Below, one piece after another: positions 25,725-35,691 of a stretch of DNA of 64,000 nt. Origin of the DNA: Actinomycetota bacterium (GTDB lineage Bacteria > Actinomycetota > UBA4738 > HRBIN12). The notes under the pieces were generated by a model. It was not told where the DNA came from, did not search any database, and saw only the letters and a program-made list of their open reading frames with translations. Both the position numbers and the translations under genes were made by a program. The stretch covers positions 186,001 through 250,000 of the forward strand of contig BPGL01000002.1 of NCBI GenBank assembly GCA_026003015.1, written 5' to 3'. Positions within the stretch are counted from its first letter, which is position 1; every line of letters begins with the position of its first letter.

Positions 25725-26974
25725 CCGAAGGCGGCCCGCTGGTGATGGATGCCGAGACCCTCGAGGCCTACCGCGACGATTTCCTGCGCCACCTCGCGCA
25801 GACCGTACCCGGCCGCAAGGAGCTCGTGATCGAGCGAGCGCGGGGGTCGGTTCTGTTCGCGGCCGACGGGAAACGGTACCTCGACATGATCTCCGGCATC
25901 GGCGTGTCGAACGTCGGCCACTGCCATCCGGACGTCGTCCGCGCGATCAAAGAGCAGGCGGAACGGTTCGCCCATGTGAACGTCTACGGTCGCTTCGTCC
26001 TCCCGCCGCAGGTGGACCTGGTCAGGCGCCTGACGAGCGTGACCCCCCGGGGGCTGGACGTGGCGTTCCTCACGAGCACCGGCACCGAAGCGATCGAGGG
26101 TGCGCTGAAGCTCGCCCGCAAGTACACGGGGCGACCGAAGTTCGTCGCCTTCGAGCGGGCGTTCCACGGCCGGACGCTCGGCTCGCTGTCGGTCAGCTGG
26201 AAGCAGGCGTATCGCGCGCCGTTCGAGCCCCTGCTCCCGGAGGTCGAGTTCGTCCCGTTCGACGACGTCGATCGCGCCGCCGAGGCGATCGACGAGCGAA
26301 CCGCAGCGGTGATCGTCGAGCCGATCCAGGGAGAAGGCGGCGTGCGGATCCCGAGCGACGGCTTCCTGCAGGCGCTTCGCCGGCTCTGTACCGAGCGGGG
26401 AGCGCTGCTCATCTGCGACGAGGTCCAAGGCGGGATGGGGCGTTCCGGGCGGTGGTTCTCCTTCGAGCACTGGGGGATCGTCCCCGACGTCGTCGTCGCC
26501 GCCAAGGCGCTCGGGGGAGGTCTCCCGCTGGGCGCGTTCGTCTCGACGCAGGAGATCTTCCAGACGTTCCTTGATCCGCCGCTGTCGCACCTCACCACGT
26601 TCGGCGGGAACCCCATCTCCTGCGCGGCCGCGATCGCGGCCTTCGACGTGATCCGCCGCGAGGGTCTGGTGGAGCGCGCAGCGAGCCTCGGGGCCCGGCT
26701 CGAGGAGCGCCTGCGCAACGTGCAGCTCGAGCACGCTGGGACGATCACCGAGGTCCGCGGGCGTGGGCTGTGGTACGCGGTCGACGTCTCGCCGCCGGAG
26801 CTCGCGATGCCCCTGGTCGCCGAGATGCAGCGACGGGGTGTGATCGTGGGGTCCATGCTCCACGCCGACGGCACGATCCGGATCGCTCCTCCGCTGACCG
26901 TCCTCGAGGCCGAGCTCGATGTGCTGATCGGCGTGCTGCGCGCGTCGCTCCGCGAGCTGGGTCGTGCCCGATGA
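25721..26974 (+). CDS. Class III (PLP-dependent) aminotransferase
   Basis: A 417-residue fold-type I PLP enzyme of the acetylornithine/4-aminobutyrate group. Features are ISGIGVSNVGHCHP, STGTEAIEGALKLAR, AFHGRTLGSLS, EPIQGEGG, DEVQGGMGRSG (the PLP-ring Asp), and the Schiff-base Lys in AAKALGGGLPLGA. It overlaps the permease and amidohydrolase genes by 4 bp each. It probably removes the amino group from an omega-amino acid (for example beta-alanine or 4-aminobutyrate) released from the imported compound. Confidence 0.92.
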   Translation: MTEGGPLVMDAETLEAYRDDFLRHLAQTVPGRKELVIERARGSVLFAADGKRYLDMISGIGVSNVGHCHPDVVRAIKEQAERFAHVNVYGRFVLPPQVDLVRRLTSVTPRGLDVAFLTSTGTEAIEGALKLARKYTGRPKFVAFERAFHGRTLGSLSVSWKQAYRAPFEPLLPEVEFVPFDDVDRAAEAIDERTAAVIVEPIQGEGGVRIPSDGFLQALRRLCTERGALLICDEVQGGMGRSGRWFSFEHWGIVPDVVVAAKALGGGLPLGAFVSTQEIFQTFLDPPLSHLTTFGGNPISCAAAIAAFDVIRREGLVERAASLGARLEERLRNVQLEHAGTITEVRGRGLWYAVDVSPPELAMPLVAEMQRRGVIVGSMLHADGTIRIAPPLTVLEAELDVLIGVLRASLRELGRAR

Positions 26975-28338
26975 CGGCCACGATCGTTCGCGGGGAGTGG
27001 GTCCTGACGATGGGTCCGCTCGGTGACCTCCGTGACGGGGGTGTCCTCATCCGGGGCGGTGCGATCGAGGCCGTCGATGCCTACCGTGCGCTACGGGACG
27101 CGTTCCCCGACGCGGAGGTCGTCGGGGACGGCGCGGGGGTCGTGCTTCCCGGGCTGATCAACGCCCACACGCACCTGTCGGAGGCCTTGGTCCCGGGCAT
27201 GGGCTCTGAGCTGACCCTGTTCGAGTGGGGCAGGCGGATCGTGACGCCCGTCGGCGATCATCTGACCCGGGAGATGGCGCGCGTCGGCACGCAGCTTCGC
27301 GCGATCGAGATGCTGCGCAGCGGGGTGACGACGGTCAACGACATGTTCGTTCACGGCAACCGCGGCTCGTTCGCCTCGCTCGGCGTGGTGGATGGGCTGC
27401 GTTCGGTCGGGCTGCGCGGCGTCGTGAGCTTCGGCGCCGAGGACGCGATCGAAGGCGCGACGCCCCTGACGGTGGGTGACGTCGTGGACGAGCACGAGGC
27501 GCTCGCCGGTCACGTCGGAGCGGATCGGCGCATCGGGTTCCGCTATGGCATCGGCACGCTTCTCGGGCAGTCCGACGGCCTGCTGGCGCGCGGGGTCGAG
27601 CTGTGCGTCGCCAACGGGTGGGCGGTTCACACCCACCTGGCCGAGGTTCGCGAGGAGAACGTGATGGCGTCCCTTCGATGGGGGCGACGTACGATCGAGC
27701 ACGCCGAGGCGATCGGGCTGTTAGACGTCCCCGTCCTCGCAGGTCACGGGATCTGGCTGACGGAGGACGACGTGGACCGTCTCGTGCGCCACGGGGTCGC
27801 GGTCTCCTACAACCCCGTGGCGAACATGATCCTGGGCTCGGGGGTCTGCCCCGTCCAGCGCCTGCGAAGGGCCGGGATCGCGGTCGGGGTGGGCACCGAC
27901 GGGGCGGCCTCGAACGATTCGCAGAACATGCTGGAGGCGGTCAAGGTGGGCGTGCTCCTGCAGAAGGTCGCGGCCACCGATCCCGCGGTGATGTCCGCGC
28001 GCGACGCCCTGGCCATGGCGACGATCGAGGGGGCTCGCGCCCTGGGGCTCGACGATCGGATCGGGTCGCTCGAGCCGGGCAAGCGGGCAGACGTCGTGCG
28101 GCTCGCCGGAACGGTGGAGCTCGCCACGGTGCACGACCCCTACCAGCAGGTCGTGTTCTGCGCCGGACCGCGTTCGGTCCGAGATGCCTGGGTGGAGGGG
28201 CACCGGTTGCTCGCCGACGGCGCGCTGGTGGACCTGGACGAGGACGGTGTGATCGAGGCGAGCCGCCCGCTCGCGCGAGAGCTGGCCGAGCGGGCTGGGT
28301 TGGTCGAGGCCGGCCTTTCGTGGCTACCGACGACGTGA
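26971..28338 (+). CDS. TrzN/ATZ-type amidohydrolase (first copy)
   Basis: A 455-residue amidohydrolase of the cytosine deaminase/TrzN/AtzB group. The mononuclear metal site is NAHTHLSE (HxH), VHTHLAEVREE (His and Glu), AGHGIW (His), and GTDGAASND (Asp). It probably deaminates or dechlorinates an aromatic nitrogen ring or hydrolyses a related C-N bond. It is strongly similar to the protein at 43913-45301 (shared NPVxNMILxSGxCPV and HDPYQxVVxCAGPR). It is coupled to the class III aminotransferase by an ATGA overlap. Confidence 0.88.
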   Translation: MTATIVRGEWVLTMGPLGDLRDGGVLIRGGAIEAVDAYRALRDAFPDAEVVGDGAGVVLPGLINAHTHLSEALVPGMGSELTLFEWGRRIVTPVGDHLTREMARVGTQLRAIEMLRSGVTTVNDMFVHGNRGSFASLGVVDGLRSVGLRGVVSFGAEDAIEGATPLTVGDVVDEHEALAGHVGADRRIGFRYGIGTLLGQSDGLLARGVELCVANGWAVHTHLAEVREENVMASLRWGRRTIEHAEAIGLLDVPVLAGHGIWLTEDDVDRLVRHGVAVSYNPVANMILGSGVCPVQRLRRAGIAVGVGTDGAASNDSQNMLEAVKVGVLLQKVAATDPAVMSARDALAMATIEGARALGLDDRIGSLEPGKRADVVRLAGTVELATVHDPYQQVVFCAGPRSVRDAWVEGHRLLADGALVDLDEDGVIEASRPLARELAERAGLVEAGLSWLPTT

Positions 28339-29909
28339 TCGTGATCGGCGGCGGCCACAACGGCCTCGCCTGCGCAGCCTGGCTCGTACGCCACGGGGTC
28401 GGCGTGACGGTTCTGGAGGCCAACGCCGAGCTCGGCGGGTGTGTCTGGACCGAGGAGCTCGACTCGGGGCACCGGCTCGAGCGGGGCGCGATCGATCACA
28501 GCGGGGTGGTCGGGCTCGCCGAGGAACTCGAGCTCCATCGCTTCGGCTTGCGGTTCCACCACTCGGAGGAGCTGCTCGCAGCGGGGTTCGCCGACGGCAC
28601 GCGGATCGGGATCGCCCAGGACCTGGAGCGCACGGTCGCACGCGTCGAGGCCGTCTTCCCCGGCGACGGCGACGCGTATCGGCGACTGGCCGTCCTGGCT
28701 CAGGCGGTCTTCGGATTCGTCGAGCAACCGTCGCCGCCGAGCTTCGCGGACGTCGTGGCGCTCGCGACCGCCGCTCGGGGGTCGGGCGATCTCGTTCGTC
28801 TCCTCGTGGCATCGAGCGAGTCCGTCCTGGCGGAGCGGATCGAGGCGCCGCTGTTGCGCTCGGCCCTGGCGATGGCCGGCTCGCACAACCAGCTTCCGCC
28901 CTGGCTGCCGGGGACCGGGATCTTCGCGCTGCTCGGTCCGTCGGTGCACGGACGGCCGGCGGCGCGCCCCGTGGGGGGGTCGGCGGGGTTGATCCGTGCG
29001 CTCGGCCGAGCGATCGAGGCCGGCGGCGGCCGGATCGTCACCGATGCGAGGGTCGATCGGATATCCGAGGCAGGCCACGGGGTCGTCGTGTGGACCTCCC
29101 GGGATCGCTTCCACGCACGAACGGTGGTCTCCAGCCTCGACGTCGTTCGAACGACGCGCCTGCTCGAGCGGCCGAGCGACGAGTTCCGCTCAGCCTGCCG
29201 CCGCGCGCGGACCGGGGCGCTCAACGTCGCAGAGCTCAAGGTCGACCTCGCGCTCGACCGCCCGGCGACGATCGGGTTCGACGGTGGGGATCCGCGGGCG
29301 CTGTGGCTCCTGCAGGAGCACGAACGGTCGCTCGGCGACGCGTTCCGATCGATCCTGGCGGGTCGGCTTCCCGACACCGCCGCGATGATGTGGGCGTCGC
29401 CCTCCGCGATGGACCCGGAGGCAGCGCCGCCCGGCGGAGGCGTCGTCTGGCTCTCGTCCTTCGTCCCGGGTCGACTCGCCGACGGCTCGTGGGACGAGTC
29501 CCAAGAGGAGCGCGCCGCCGACCGGCTGCTCGAGGGGTTCCGACGGATCACCGGGGTGGACCTCGCCCCGTCGATCCTGGTGCGACGGGTGACCTCCCCA
29601 CGCCTGTGGCGCCATCGGATCGGTACCGACAACCCGAACCACCTCGACCTCACCCTCGACCAGCTGTTCTCCTGGCGGCCCCCGATCGCGGCGCGCCCCT
29701 ACCGGACGCCGCTGCCCTGGCTGTACCTCAGCGGCGCGGGGACCTACCCCGGTGGCGGCCTGAGCGGGATCCCGGGCCGGAACGCGGCGCGTGCGGTGCT
29801 CGAGGATCTCCGCGGGCACCGCAGGAGCCCGTGGTCGACCGCGCGGAGCGAACTGCGGGGCCTCCGTCGGGCGATGGCCGCCTACCTCGCGATGCGGAGG
29901 TCGACGTGA
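28320..29909 (+). CDS. FAD-dependent phytoene-desaturase-family oxidoreductase
   Basis: A 529-residue flavoprotein of the phytoene desaturase/NAD(P)-FAD family. The N-terminal VIVIGGGHNGLACAAWL is the dinucleotide-binding motif, ending in an Glu (VLEANAELGG). The C-terminal LYLSGAGTYPGGGLSGIPGRNAA is the family FAD motif. A GTG at 28320 overlaps the amidohydrolase by 19 bases; GTG 28335 is an alternative. No carotenoid genes are adjacent, so it may act on another hydrophobic or cyclic substrate. It overlaps the methyltransferase start. Confidence 0.85.
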   Translation: MATDDVIVIGGGHNGLACAAWLVRHGVGVTVLEANAELGGCVWTEELDSGHRLERGAIDHSGVVGLAEELELHRFGLRFHHSEELLAAGFADGTRIGIAQDLERTVARVEAVFPGDGDAYRRLAVLAQAVFGFVEQPSPPSFADVVALATAARGSGDLVRLLVASSESVLAERIEAPLLRSALAMAGSHNQLPPWLPGTGIFALLGPSVHGRPAARPVGGSAGLIRALGRAIEAGGGRIVTDARVDRISEAGHGVVVWTSRDRFHARTVVSSLDVVRTTRLLERPSDEFRSACRRARTGALNVAELKVDLALDRPATIGFDGGDPRALWLLQEHERSLGDAFRSILAGRLPDTAAMMWASPSAMDPEAAPPGGGVVWLSSFVPGRLADGSWDESQEERAADRLLEGFRRITGVDLAPSILVRRVTSPRLWRHRIGTDNPNHLDLTLDQLFSWRPPIAARPYRTPLPWLYLSGAGTYPGGGLSGIPGRNAARAVLEDLRGHRRSPWSTARSELRGLRRAMAAYLAMRRST

Positions 29910-30880
29910 GGGGCTTGTACGGGTTCCTCGATCTGTTGACCGGGTACCAGGGCGCCGCGGTCCTCACGGCCGCGTGGCGACTAGGCGTGTTCGGGCTGCT
30001 GGCCGACGAGGCGCTGACGAGCGAGGAGGTGGCGTCGCGCCTGCGAGCTGATCCGAGGAGCGTCGATGCGCTCCTCGGTGCCCTCGCATCCTTGGGAGCG
30101 ATCGAACGCGACGGCGGTCGTTACCGCAGCTCGGCGTTCGCGCGTGAGCACCTGCGCGAGGGCGCGGAGCTCGGGCTCGTGATCGAGAAGGAAGCGGTGT
30201 TCGCCCGCGCGTGGCTCGAGCTCGAGTCGGTGGTCCGCACGGGTCGTCCGGTCCTCGCGCCGTGGCCGGAGCGGCTCCGGACCGAGCCCGAGCGCGCGCG
30301 CTCGTTCCTGGAGGCGCTTGCCGTTCTCGCTCGCCTGACGGGCCCCGACGTCGCCTCGCTCGCGGAGCTGCGCACGGACGGAAGGATCCTCGACGTCGGC
30401 GGGGGGATCGGGCCCTACACGCGTGCCCTCGTCGAGGCGGGCCGCACGGTCGTGCTGGTCGAGCTGCCTGTGGTGGCGGTCTGGGCGCGGGAGTCGTTGG
30501 CGGATCTGCCCGGTGATCGCTGCGAGGTCGTCGCCGCCGATGTGGTGGCCGAGGGCTTGCCCCCGGTCCTGGAGGGCTCGGCGCGAGCCCTCGTGTCCCA
30601 CGTGCTCCACGACCTGGAGCCCGCGTCGTGCGTCCGGCTGTTGGACGCCGTCCGGCGGGCGCTCGCGCCGGGCGGGGTCGTCGTGGTGAACGAGTTCGCG
30701 AGGGACGCCGCGCCGGGGACCTTCGGTCCCTTCTTCGACGTCATGATGCGGGTGGAGACGGGCGGGTCGGCCTACTCCGTAAAGGAGCTGCTGGGGTTCC
30801 TCGCCGAGGCGGGCTTCGTCGGTCCCCGCCGGCTCGAGGCCGACCCGCCGATCACATTGCTCGCGGCCACGCGACCCTGA
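29906..30880 (+). CDS. SAM-dependent O-methyltransferase (acetylserotonin OMT-like)
   Basis: A 324-residue methyltransferase. The N-terminal third is a winged-helix dimerisation domain (AAWRLGVFGLLADEALTSEEVASRL). The Rossmann core has ILDVGGGIGPY for SAM, and VSHVLHDLEP followed by LAPGGVVVVNEF is typical of O-methyltransferase family 2. A GTG start overlaps the FAD enzyme stop. It closes the long plus-strand operon and converges on the deacetylase-like gene 12 bases away. The methyl acceptor is unknown. Confidence 0.87.
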   Translation: MRGLYGFLDLLTGYQGAAVLTAAWRLGVFGLLADEALTSEEVASRLRADPRSVDALLGALASLGAIERDGGRYRSSAFAREHLREGAELGLVIEKEAVFARAWLELESVVRTGRPVLAPWPERLRTEPERARSFLEALAVLARLTGPDVASLAELRTDGRILDVGGGIGPYTRALVEAGRTVVLVELPVVAVWARESLADLPGDRCEVVAADVVAEGLPPVLEGSARALVSHVLHDLEPASCVRLLDAVRRALAPGGVVVVNEFARDAAPGTFGPFFDVMMRVETGGSAYSVKELLGFLAEAGFVGPRRLEADPPITLLAATRP

Positions 30881-30892
30881 TCGCCCGCGGCC

Positions 30893-31921
30893 TCAAGCGC
30901 TCGCGATCTCGGTCAGGACGGCGGCGACGTCGCGCTCGAGGACCTCCGGGCCGTAGCCACCTTCCTGCACGACCACGAGGGGCCGTCCGAGCCGGGCGAT
31001 CGCAGCGCCGATCCGGCGGAAGTCATCGAGGCCGAGGGAGAACACGCCGTCCGCGGCGTCGGTGTCGACGCCGAGGGACACCACGACGGCGTCGGGCTCG
31101 GCGGCAGCGATCGTGGCGAGCGCGTCGTCGAGCGCTCCGAGGTAGGTGTCCCCGTCGGTGCCGGTCGGGAGGGGAAAGTTGTGGTGCGCCCCGTCGCCGG
31201 CCCCGCTGCCTCGTTCGTCGGCGTAGCCGCCGAAGAACGGGTAGTGCACGTCGGGGTCTCCGTGGATCGAGATGGTGACGACGTCACCGCGCTCCCAGAA
31301 GATCGCCTGCGTGCCGTTGCCGTGGTGCGCGTCGAGGTCGAGGACCGCGACGCGATGGGAGCGGGCAGCTAGCCGGGCGGCTGCGATCGCGGCGTTATTC
31401 AGGTAGCAATAGCCCCCGAAACACTCGGCCCCTGCATGGTGACCGGGTGGCCGGCAGAGCGCGTAGGCTGCGCGGGCCCCGGCTTCCACGGCGTCGGCGG
31501 CCGCCACCGCGCACGCGACCGAGGCGGCCGCGGCCTCCCAGGTTCCGGCGAGGATCGGGTCGTCGTCGAACGAGTACCACCCCAGCTGGGCGAGCACGCT
31601 GGTCGGTTCCCGCCGGGCGGCCCCTGGGAGCGGACGGACGTAGGGGCGCGCCTCGGCGTCAGCCGCTGCCCCCGTGGCGACCCGCCAGCGTTCGTGGGCA
31701 TCCCGAAGGAAGCGGAGGTAGCGAGGCGTGTGGACGAGCTCGAGCGTCGCCTCGTCGATGGGTGCGGGCGGCTCCGGGGGCTCGAAGCCCGCGGCCGCGA
31801 GGCCCTCGAGGATCCGCCTCGCTCGCGCAGCGGTTTCGGCTGGTGGCAGGGCACGACCCTGGAAGACGTGCGGCTCCACCGGATTGTGCTGCGCCTGGAC
31901 CTCGCTGTAGAAGCTCCGCAT
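30893..31921 (-). CDS. Histone deacetylase family protein (acetylpolyamine amidohydrolase/AcuC-like)
   Basis: A 342-residue zinc deacetylase fold protein. The catalytic His pair is in [20 protein letters not shown], the zinc ligands in [14 protein letters not shown] (Asp, His), the third Asp in [18 protein letters not shown], and EGGYGPE near the C-terminus. The ATG at 31921 is chosen because the upstream strand reads GGAGGAGG a few bases before; the frame is open further but that part is unlikely. It may deacetylate polyamines or proteins. It is divergent from hsdM and convergent with the methyltransferase. Confidence 0.9.
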   Translation of the reverse strand: MRSFYSEVQAQHNPVEPHVFQGRALPPAETAARARRILEGLAAAGFEPPEPPAPIDEATLELVHTPRYLRFLRDAHERWRVATGAAADAEARPYVRPLPGAARREPTSVLAQLGWYSFDDDPILAGTWEAAAASVACAVAAADAVEAGARAAYALCRPPGHHAGAECFGGYCYLNNAAIAAARLAARSHRVAVLDLDAHHGNGTQAIFWERGDVVTISIHGDPDVHYPFFGGYADERGSGAGDGAHHNFPLPTGTDGDTYLGALDDALATIAAAEPDAVVVSLGVDTDAADGVFSLGLDDFRRIGAAIARLGRPLVVVQEGGYGPEVLERDVAAVLTEIASA

Positions 31922-31980
31922 GCTCGCCTCCTCCGCTCGGGTTGGCCTATCTTGTCGGAGATCCGGGTCGAGGAGGGCTC

Positions 31981-33565
31981 GTGGGGCGGGTTTCGGGCAA
32001 GCGTCGTACGGGCACGAACGGCACGGCGCTGGGGTTCGAGTCAACGCTCTGGGCGGCGGCCGACAAGCTGCGCGGTCACATGGATGCGGCCGAGTACAAG
32101 CACGTCGTGCTCGGCCTCGTCTTCCTGAAGTACATCTCCGACGCCTTCGAGCGGGTCCACGCGGAGCTCGAGCAGGATCCCGAAGCCGATCCCGAGGACC
32201 CGGACGAGTACCGGGCCAAGGACGTCTTCTGGGTCCCGCCCGAGGCGCGGTGGCAGCGGCTCCAGGACGCGGCCAGGCAGCCCGAGATCGGGGAGCTCGT
32301 GGACGCGGCCATGGAGGCCATCGAGCGCGAGAACCCCTCGCTCAGGGGGGTGCTTCCCAGGGAGTACGCGCGCCCCACCCTCGACAAGCGGCGCCTAGGG
32401 GAGCTCATCGACCTGATCGGCACGATCGCCCTCGGGGACGGGGAGAACCACGCGAAGGACGTGCTCGGGCGCGTGTACGAGTACTTCCTCGGGCAGTTCG
32501 CGAGCAAGGAGGGCAAGAAGGCCGGGCGAGTTCTACACCCCCCGGTGCATCGTCCGGCTGCTCGTGGAGATGATCGAGCCCTTCGAGGGCCGGGTCTACG
32601 ACCCCTGCTGCGGGTCCTCCGGGATGTTCGTGCAGTCCGAGGAGTTCATCCGGGCGCACGGCGGGCGCGTGGACCGGATCTCGATCTACGGCCAGGAGTC
32701 CAACCCCACGACCTGGCGCCTGGCGAAGATGAACCTGGCGATCCGCGGTATCGAGGCCAACCTCGGCCCCCACGCCGCCGACAGCTTCCACCAGGACCTC
32801 CACCCCGACCTGAAGGCCGACTTCATCCTCGCCAACCCGCCCTTCAACATGAGCGACTGGGGCGGGGACCAGCTCCGGGAGGACGTCCGGTGGCGCTTCG
32901 GTGTGCCCCCGGCCGGGAACGCCAACTTCGCGTGGGTCCAGCACATGATCCACCATCTCTCGCCCACGGGGATCGCCGGGTTCGTGCTCGCCAACGGCAG
33001 CCTGTCCTCGAACCAGTCGGGCGAGGGCGAGATCCGGCGGAACATCGTCGAGGCGGACCTCGTGGACTGCATCGTCGCCCTGCCGCCGCAGCTCTTCTAC
33101 GGGACCGCGATCCCGGCGTGCCTGTGGTTCATCGCCCGGGACAAGTCGGGGAAGCCCACGCGGGGTGGGAAGCCCCTCCGCGACCGCCGCGGCGAGACGC
33201 TCTTCATCGACGCCCGACGGATGGGCGTCATGGTGACCCGGGTCCACCGGGAGCTGACCGACGAGGAGATCCGACGGATCGCCGACACCTACCACGCCTG
33301 GCGCGGCCAGGTCGGCTCCCCCGAGTACGAGGACGTGCCGGGCTTCTGCAGGAGCGCGACGCTCGAGGAGATCCGCGAGCACGACTACATCCTCACGCCC
33401 GGCCGCTACGTCGGAGCCCCGGAGGCGGAGGAAGACGACGAACCCTTCGGGCAGAAGCTCAAGCGGCTGGTTGCTGAACTGGATGGCCAGCTTGCCGAAT
33501 CAGCGCGGCTTCAGCGGAAGGTTCGCGCCGTCATCGCCCCTTTCGTCACCGATGACCCCGAGTGA
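31981..33565 (+). CDS. hsdM: Type I restriction-modification methyltransferase HsdM (one frameshift)
   Basis: An adenine-N6 methyltransferase subunit. The GTG at 31981 follows AGGAGG. The N-terminal helical domain begins [37 protein letters not shown]. The catalytic domain shows AGEFYTP (split by the indel), motif [11 protein letters not shown] and the catalytic NPPF in [10 protein letters not shown]. One extra G at 32524-32526 separates the N-terminal part (to about residue 182) from the rest, which is open from 32564; removing it gives 527 residues. It overlaps hsdS by 14 bases. HsdM and HsdS together recognise and methylate DNA. Confidence 0.9.
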
Positions 33566-34877
33566 CTGGAGGATTCAGCGTCTTGGCGACGTGGCTGAAA
33601 TCGCCGGCGGTGGCACGCCCCCGACCGGAGACGCACGGAACTTTGGTGGCGACGTTCCATGGATCACTCCGCGGGATCTTTCGAGCTTTCGTGGCCGATA
33701 CATCCTCGCAGGAGAGCGGACCCTTTCCGCGACAGGACTCCGGAACTCGTCTGCCCGACTCTTGCCGCAGGGGGCAGTCGTCTTGTCGTCTCGTGCTCCG
33801 ATCGGGCTCGTGGCGATCGCTGGTCGACCGCTGGCAACGAACCAGGGATGCCGGAGTCTCATCCTCAAGGACGGTCATGTTCCAGAATTCTTCTTCTACC
33901 TCCTGCGCTCGATCCGAGAGCGGCTGGAGGCTCGGGCAGGGGGGACGACGTTCAAGGAGATCTCTGGGTCTGCGCTAGCGGAAATGGAAGTTGCTCTGCC
34001 GGCGCCGCCTGAGCAGCGAGCCATCGCTGCGGTGCTCGGGAGCCTGGACGACAAGATCGAGGCGAACCGACGGATGGCGCGGACGCTGCAAGAGCTCGCG
34101 CGAGCCATCTTCAAGTCCTGGTTCGTCGACTTCGACCCGGTCCGCGCCAAGGTCGAAGGGCGACGCCCGCTCGTGCCCCCTGAGCTGGAGGACCTGTTCC
34201 CGTCGAAGCTCGTCGACTCTCCCATCGGCCCCATCCCCGAGGGCTGGGAGGTAGCGCGGCTCGGGGAACATGTGGAGGTCGTGCGCGGCCTGAGCTACCG
34301 GGGTGCCGACCTGGTCGAGGAGGGCGAGGGCCTGCCCCTCCACAACCTCAACTCCGTCCGCGAGGGCGGTGGCTACAAGTACGAGGGGATCAAGTGGTAC
34401 GCGGGCGACTACAAGGACCGTCACCTCGTTGAGCCGGGCGACGTGATCGTCGCGAACACGGAGCAGGGCCACGACTACCTGCTCATCGGCTACCCGGCCA
34501 TCGTGCCTCGCACCTTTGGAGAGGAAAGCCTGTTCAGCGCCGACCTGTTCCGTGTGCGACCAAGCGAGGGCTCATCCGTAAGCTGCACGTTCCTGTACCA
34601 TGCCCTCCGCGCTCCCCGCCTCCGCGGCGCAGTCGTCGGGTACACGGGCGGGACGACGGTGAACCACTTGTCGGTGGAGGGGCTCCGGCGGCCGACGTGT
34701 GTCGTTCCCCCCTCAGATTTAACATCCGCTTTCGATCGACTGGTCCGCCCCATGTTGGACCTCGAGGAACAGCTGGTGGACGAGTCGCGGACCCTCGCTC
34801 GCCTACGCGATTGGCTCCTCCCCAAGCTCATCTCGGGACAGGTCCGGGTCGCCGCTGAATCTAGTGTCCGCGGTTGA
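33552..34877 (+). CDS. hsdS: Type I restriction-modification specificity subunit HsdS
   Basis: A 441-residue specificity subunit. The first target-recognition domain begins [20 protein letters not shown] and the second begins [19 protein letters not shown]. Conserved spacer helices follow each ([38 protein letters not shown] and [26 protein letters not shown]). ATG 33552, within the end of hsdM, is the start that fits the domain. The first recognition domain has a lower GC and mixed codon use, as is common for exchanged HsdS domains. It converges on an unrelated-looking pair on the minus strand. Confidence 0.9.
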   Translation: MTPSDWRIQRLGDVAEIAGGGTPPTGDARNFGGDVPWITPRDLSSFRGRYILAGERTLSATGLRNSSARLLPQGAVVLSSRAPIGLVAIAGRPLATNQGCRSLILKDGHVPEFFFYLLRSIRERLEARAGGTTFKEISGSALAEMEVALPAPPEQRAIAAVLGSLDDKIEANRRMARTLQELARAIFKSWFVDFDPVRAKVEGRRPLVPPELEDLFPSKLVDSPIGPIPEGWEVARLGEHVEVVRGLSYRGADLVEEGEGLPLHNLNSVREGGGYKYEGIKWYAGDYKDRHLVEPGDVIVANTEQGHDYLLIGYPAIVPRTFGEESLFSADLFRVRPSEGSSVSCTFLYHALRAPRLRGAVVGYTGGTTVNHLSVEGLRRPTCVVPPSDLTSAFDRLVRPMLDLEEQLVDESRTLARLRDWLLPKLISGQVRVAAESSVRG

Positions 34878-34888
34878 GTCACGCACGA

Positions 34889-34921
34889 ACCGGTTTCGAT
34901 GATAGGTCCCACTGGAAACCG
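34889..34921. terminator. Inverted repeat between convergent hsdS and the HEPN-like gene
   Basis: CCGGTTTC (34889-34896) and GAAACCGG (34914-34921) form an 8-bp stem with a 17-base loop, in the 61-base gap between two converging genes. The position suits a bidirectional terminator. There is no T-run, so confidence is limited. Confidence 0.4.
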
Positions 34922-34938
34922 GATTGCCGAAGCCTAGC

Positions 34939-35691
34939 CTATTCGTTGAGTTCGCGCAACAGGATTGCGTCGGCCTTAGCATACCCACGCGTAGTGAGCC
35001 GGTAACCTCCCTGGTCGTCTTGATCGATGAGTCTCTCCTTCCAGAGGGCCTTGAGGGCTTTGCCGACAGTGGTGGTATGACGCCGATTCATCGCGTATTC
35101 CAGCTCTCTCCGGCTCATCGGCGAAGGGTGATTGTGATGAAGGAGAACAAGCACCTCATCAGTTGCGCTCAAGTCTGAAGTAACCAACTTTCGGCCCGAG
35201 AAGTCATCCACCAGCCCGCCGACAGGCCTGTTGATTTGGGAAATCAGCTTCCCTGCCGCATCCACCGGCAATCCCCCGATGACCCGGAGGAGCTCAGTCA
35301 GGACCCATTGCGCCGCGTGCAGCAGGAAGTTTAGATCGATTCGGTTGGGATCGATATCACCCAGATGCGCGATGGAGCGTCTGTTGCGAAGCGCATACAT
35401 CGAACGGACGATACGGCTGGCACAAATCCTCAACCCATCGTCGAGCGTGTTCCGGGACTCGATGTCACGAAGGTATTGTTCAACCCGCGGCTTGCTATCG
35501 GGCGTATGACCTTCCATCGCCTGGAGTGCTTGGACCACGGCCTCGACGAACTTGCCCGCAGACGAACCGCCCGTCCTGCCCGTTGCCGCATCAACGCGTA
35601 GAGCAAGGAACTGATCAACGAGAGCTGTCGCAACCTTCTCTGGCATCTGGCCGCTAAGTGCTGCTATCAGGTCCTCGCGGTCAAGCTTCAT
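34939..35691 (-). CDS. Unknown protein with HEPN-like RN-x5-H motif and C-terminal winged helix
   Basis: A 250-residue protein that I do not recognise as a named family. The middle is all-helical, with MYALRNRRSIAHLGDIDPNR: an RN followed five residues later by AH, the active-site pattern of HEPN RNases, and then a Leu/Trp-rich helix. The last 70 residues look like a winged helix (SRRELEYAMNRRHTTTVGKALKALWKERLI and a wing). ATG 35691 is chosen over an upstream TTG; it overlaps the partner gene by 11 bases. The DNA is AT-richer than its surroundings. It might be an abortive-infection toxin, a regulator, or both. Confidence 0.6.
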   Translation of the reverse strand: MKLDREDLIAALSGQMPEKVATALVDQFLALRVDAATGRTGGSSAGKFVEAVVQALQAMEGHTPDSKPRVEQYLRDIESRNTLDDGLRICASRIVRSMYALRNRRSIAHLGDIDPNRIDLNFLLHAAQWVLTELLRVIGGLPVDAAGKLISQINRPVGGLVDDFSGRKLVTSDLSATDEVLVLLHHNHPSPMSRRELEYAMNRRHTTTVGKALKALWKERLIDQDDQGGYRLTTRGYAKADAILLRELNE

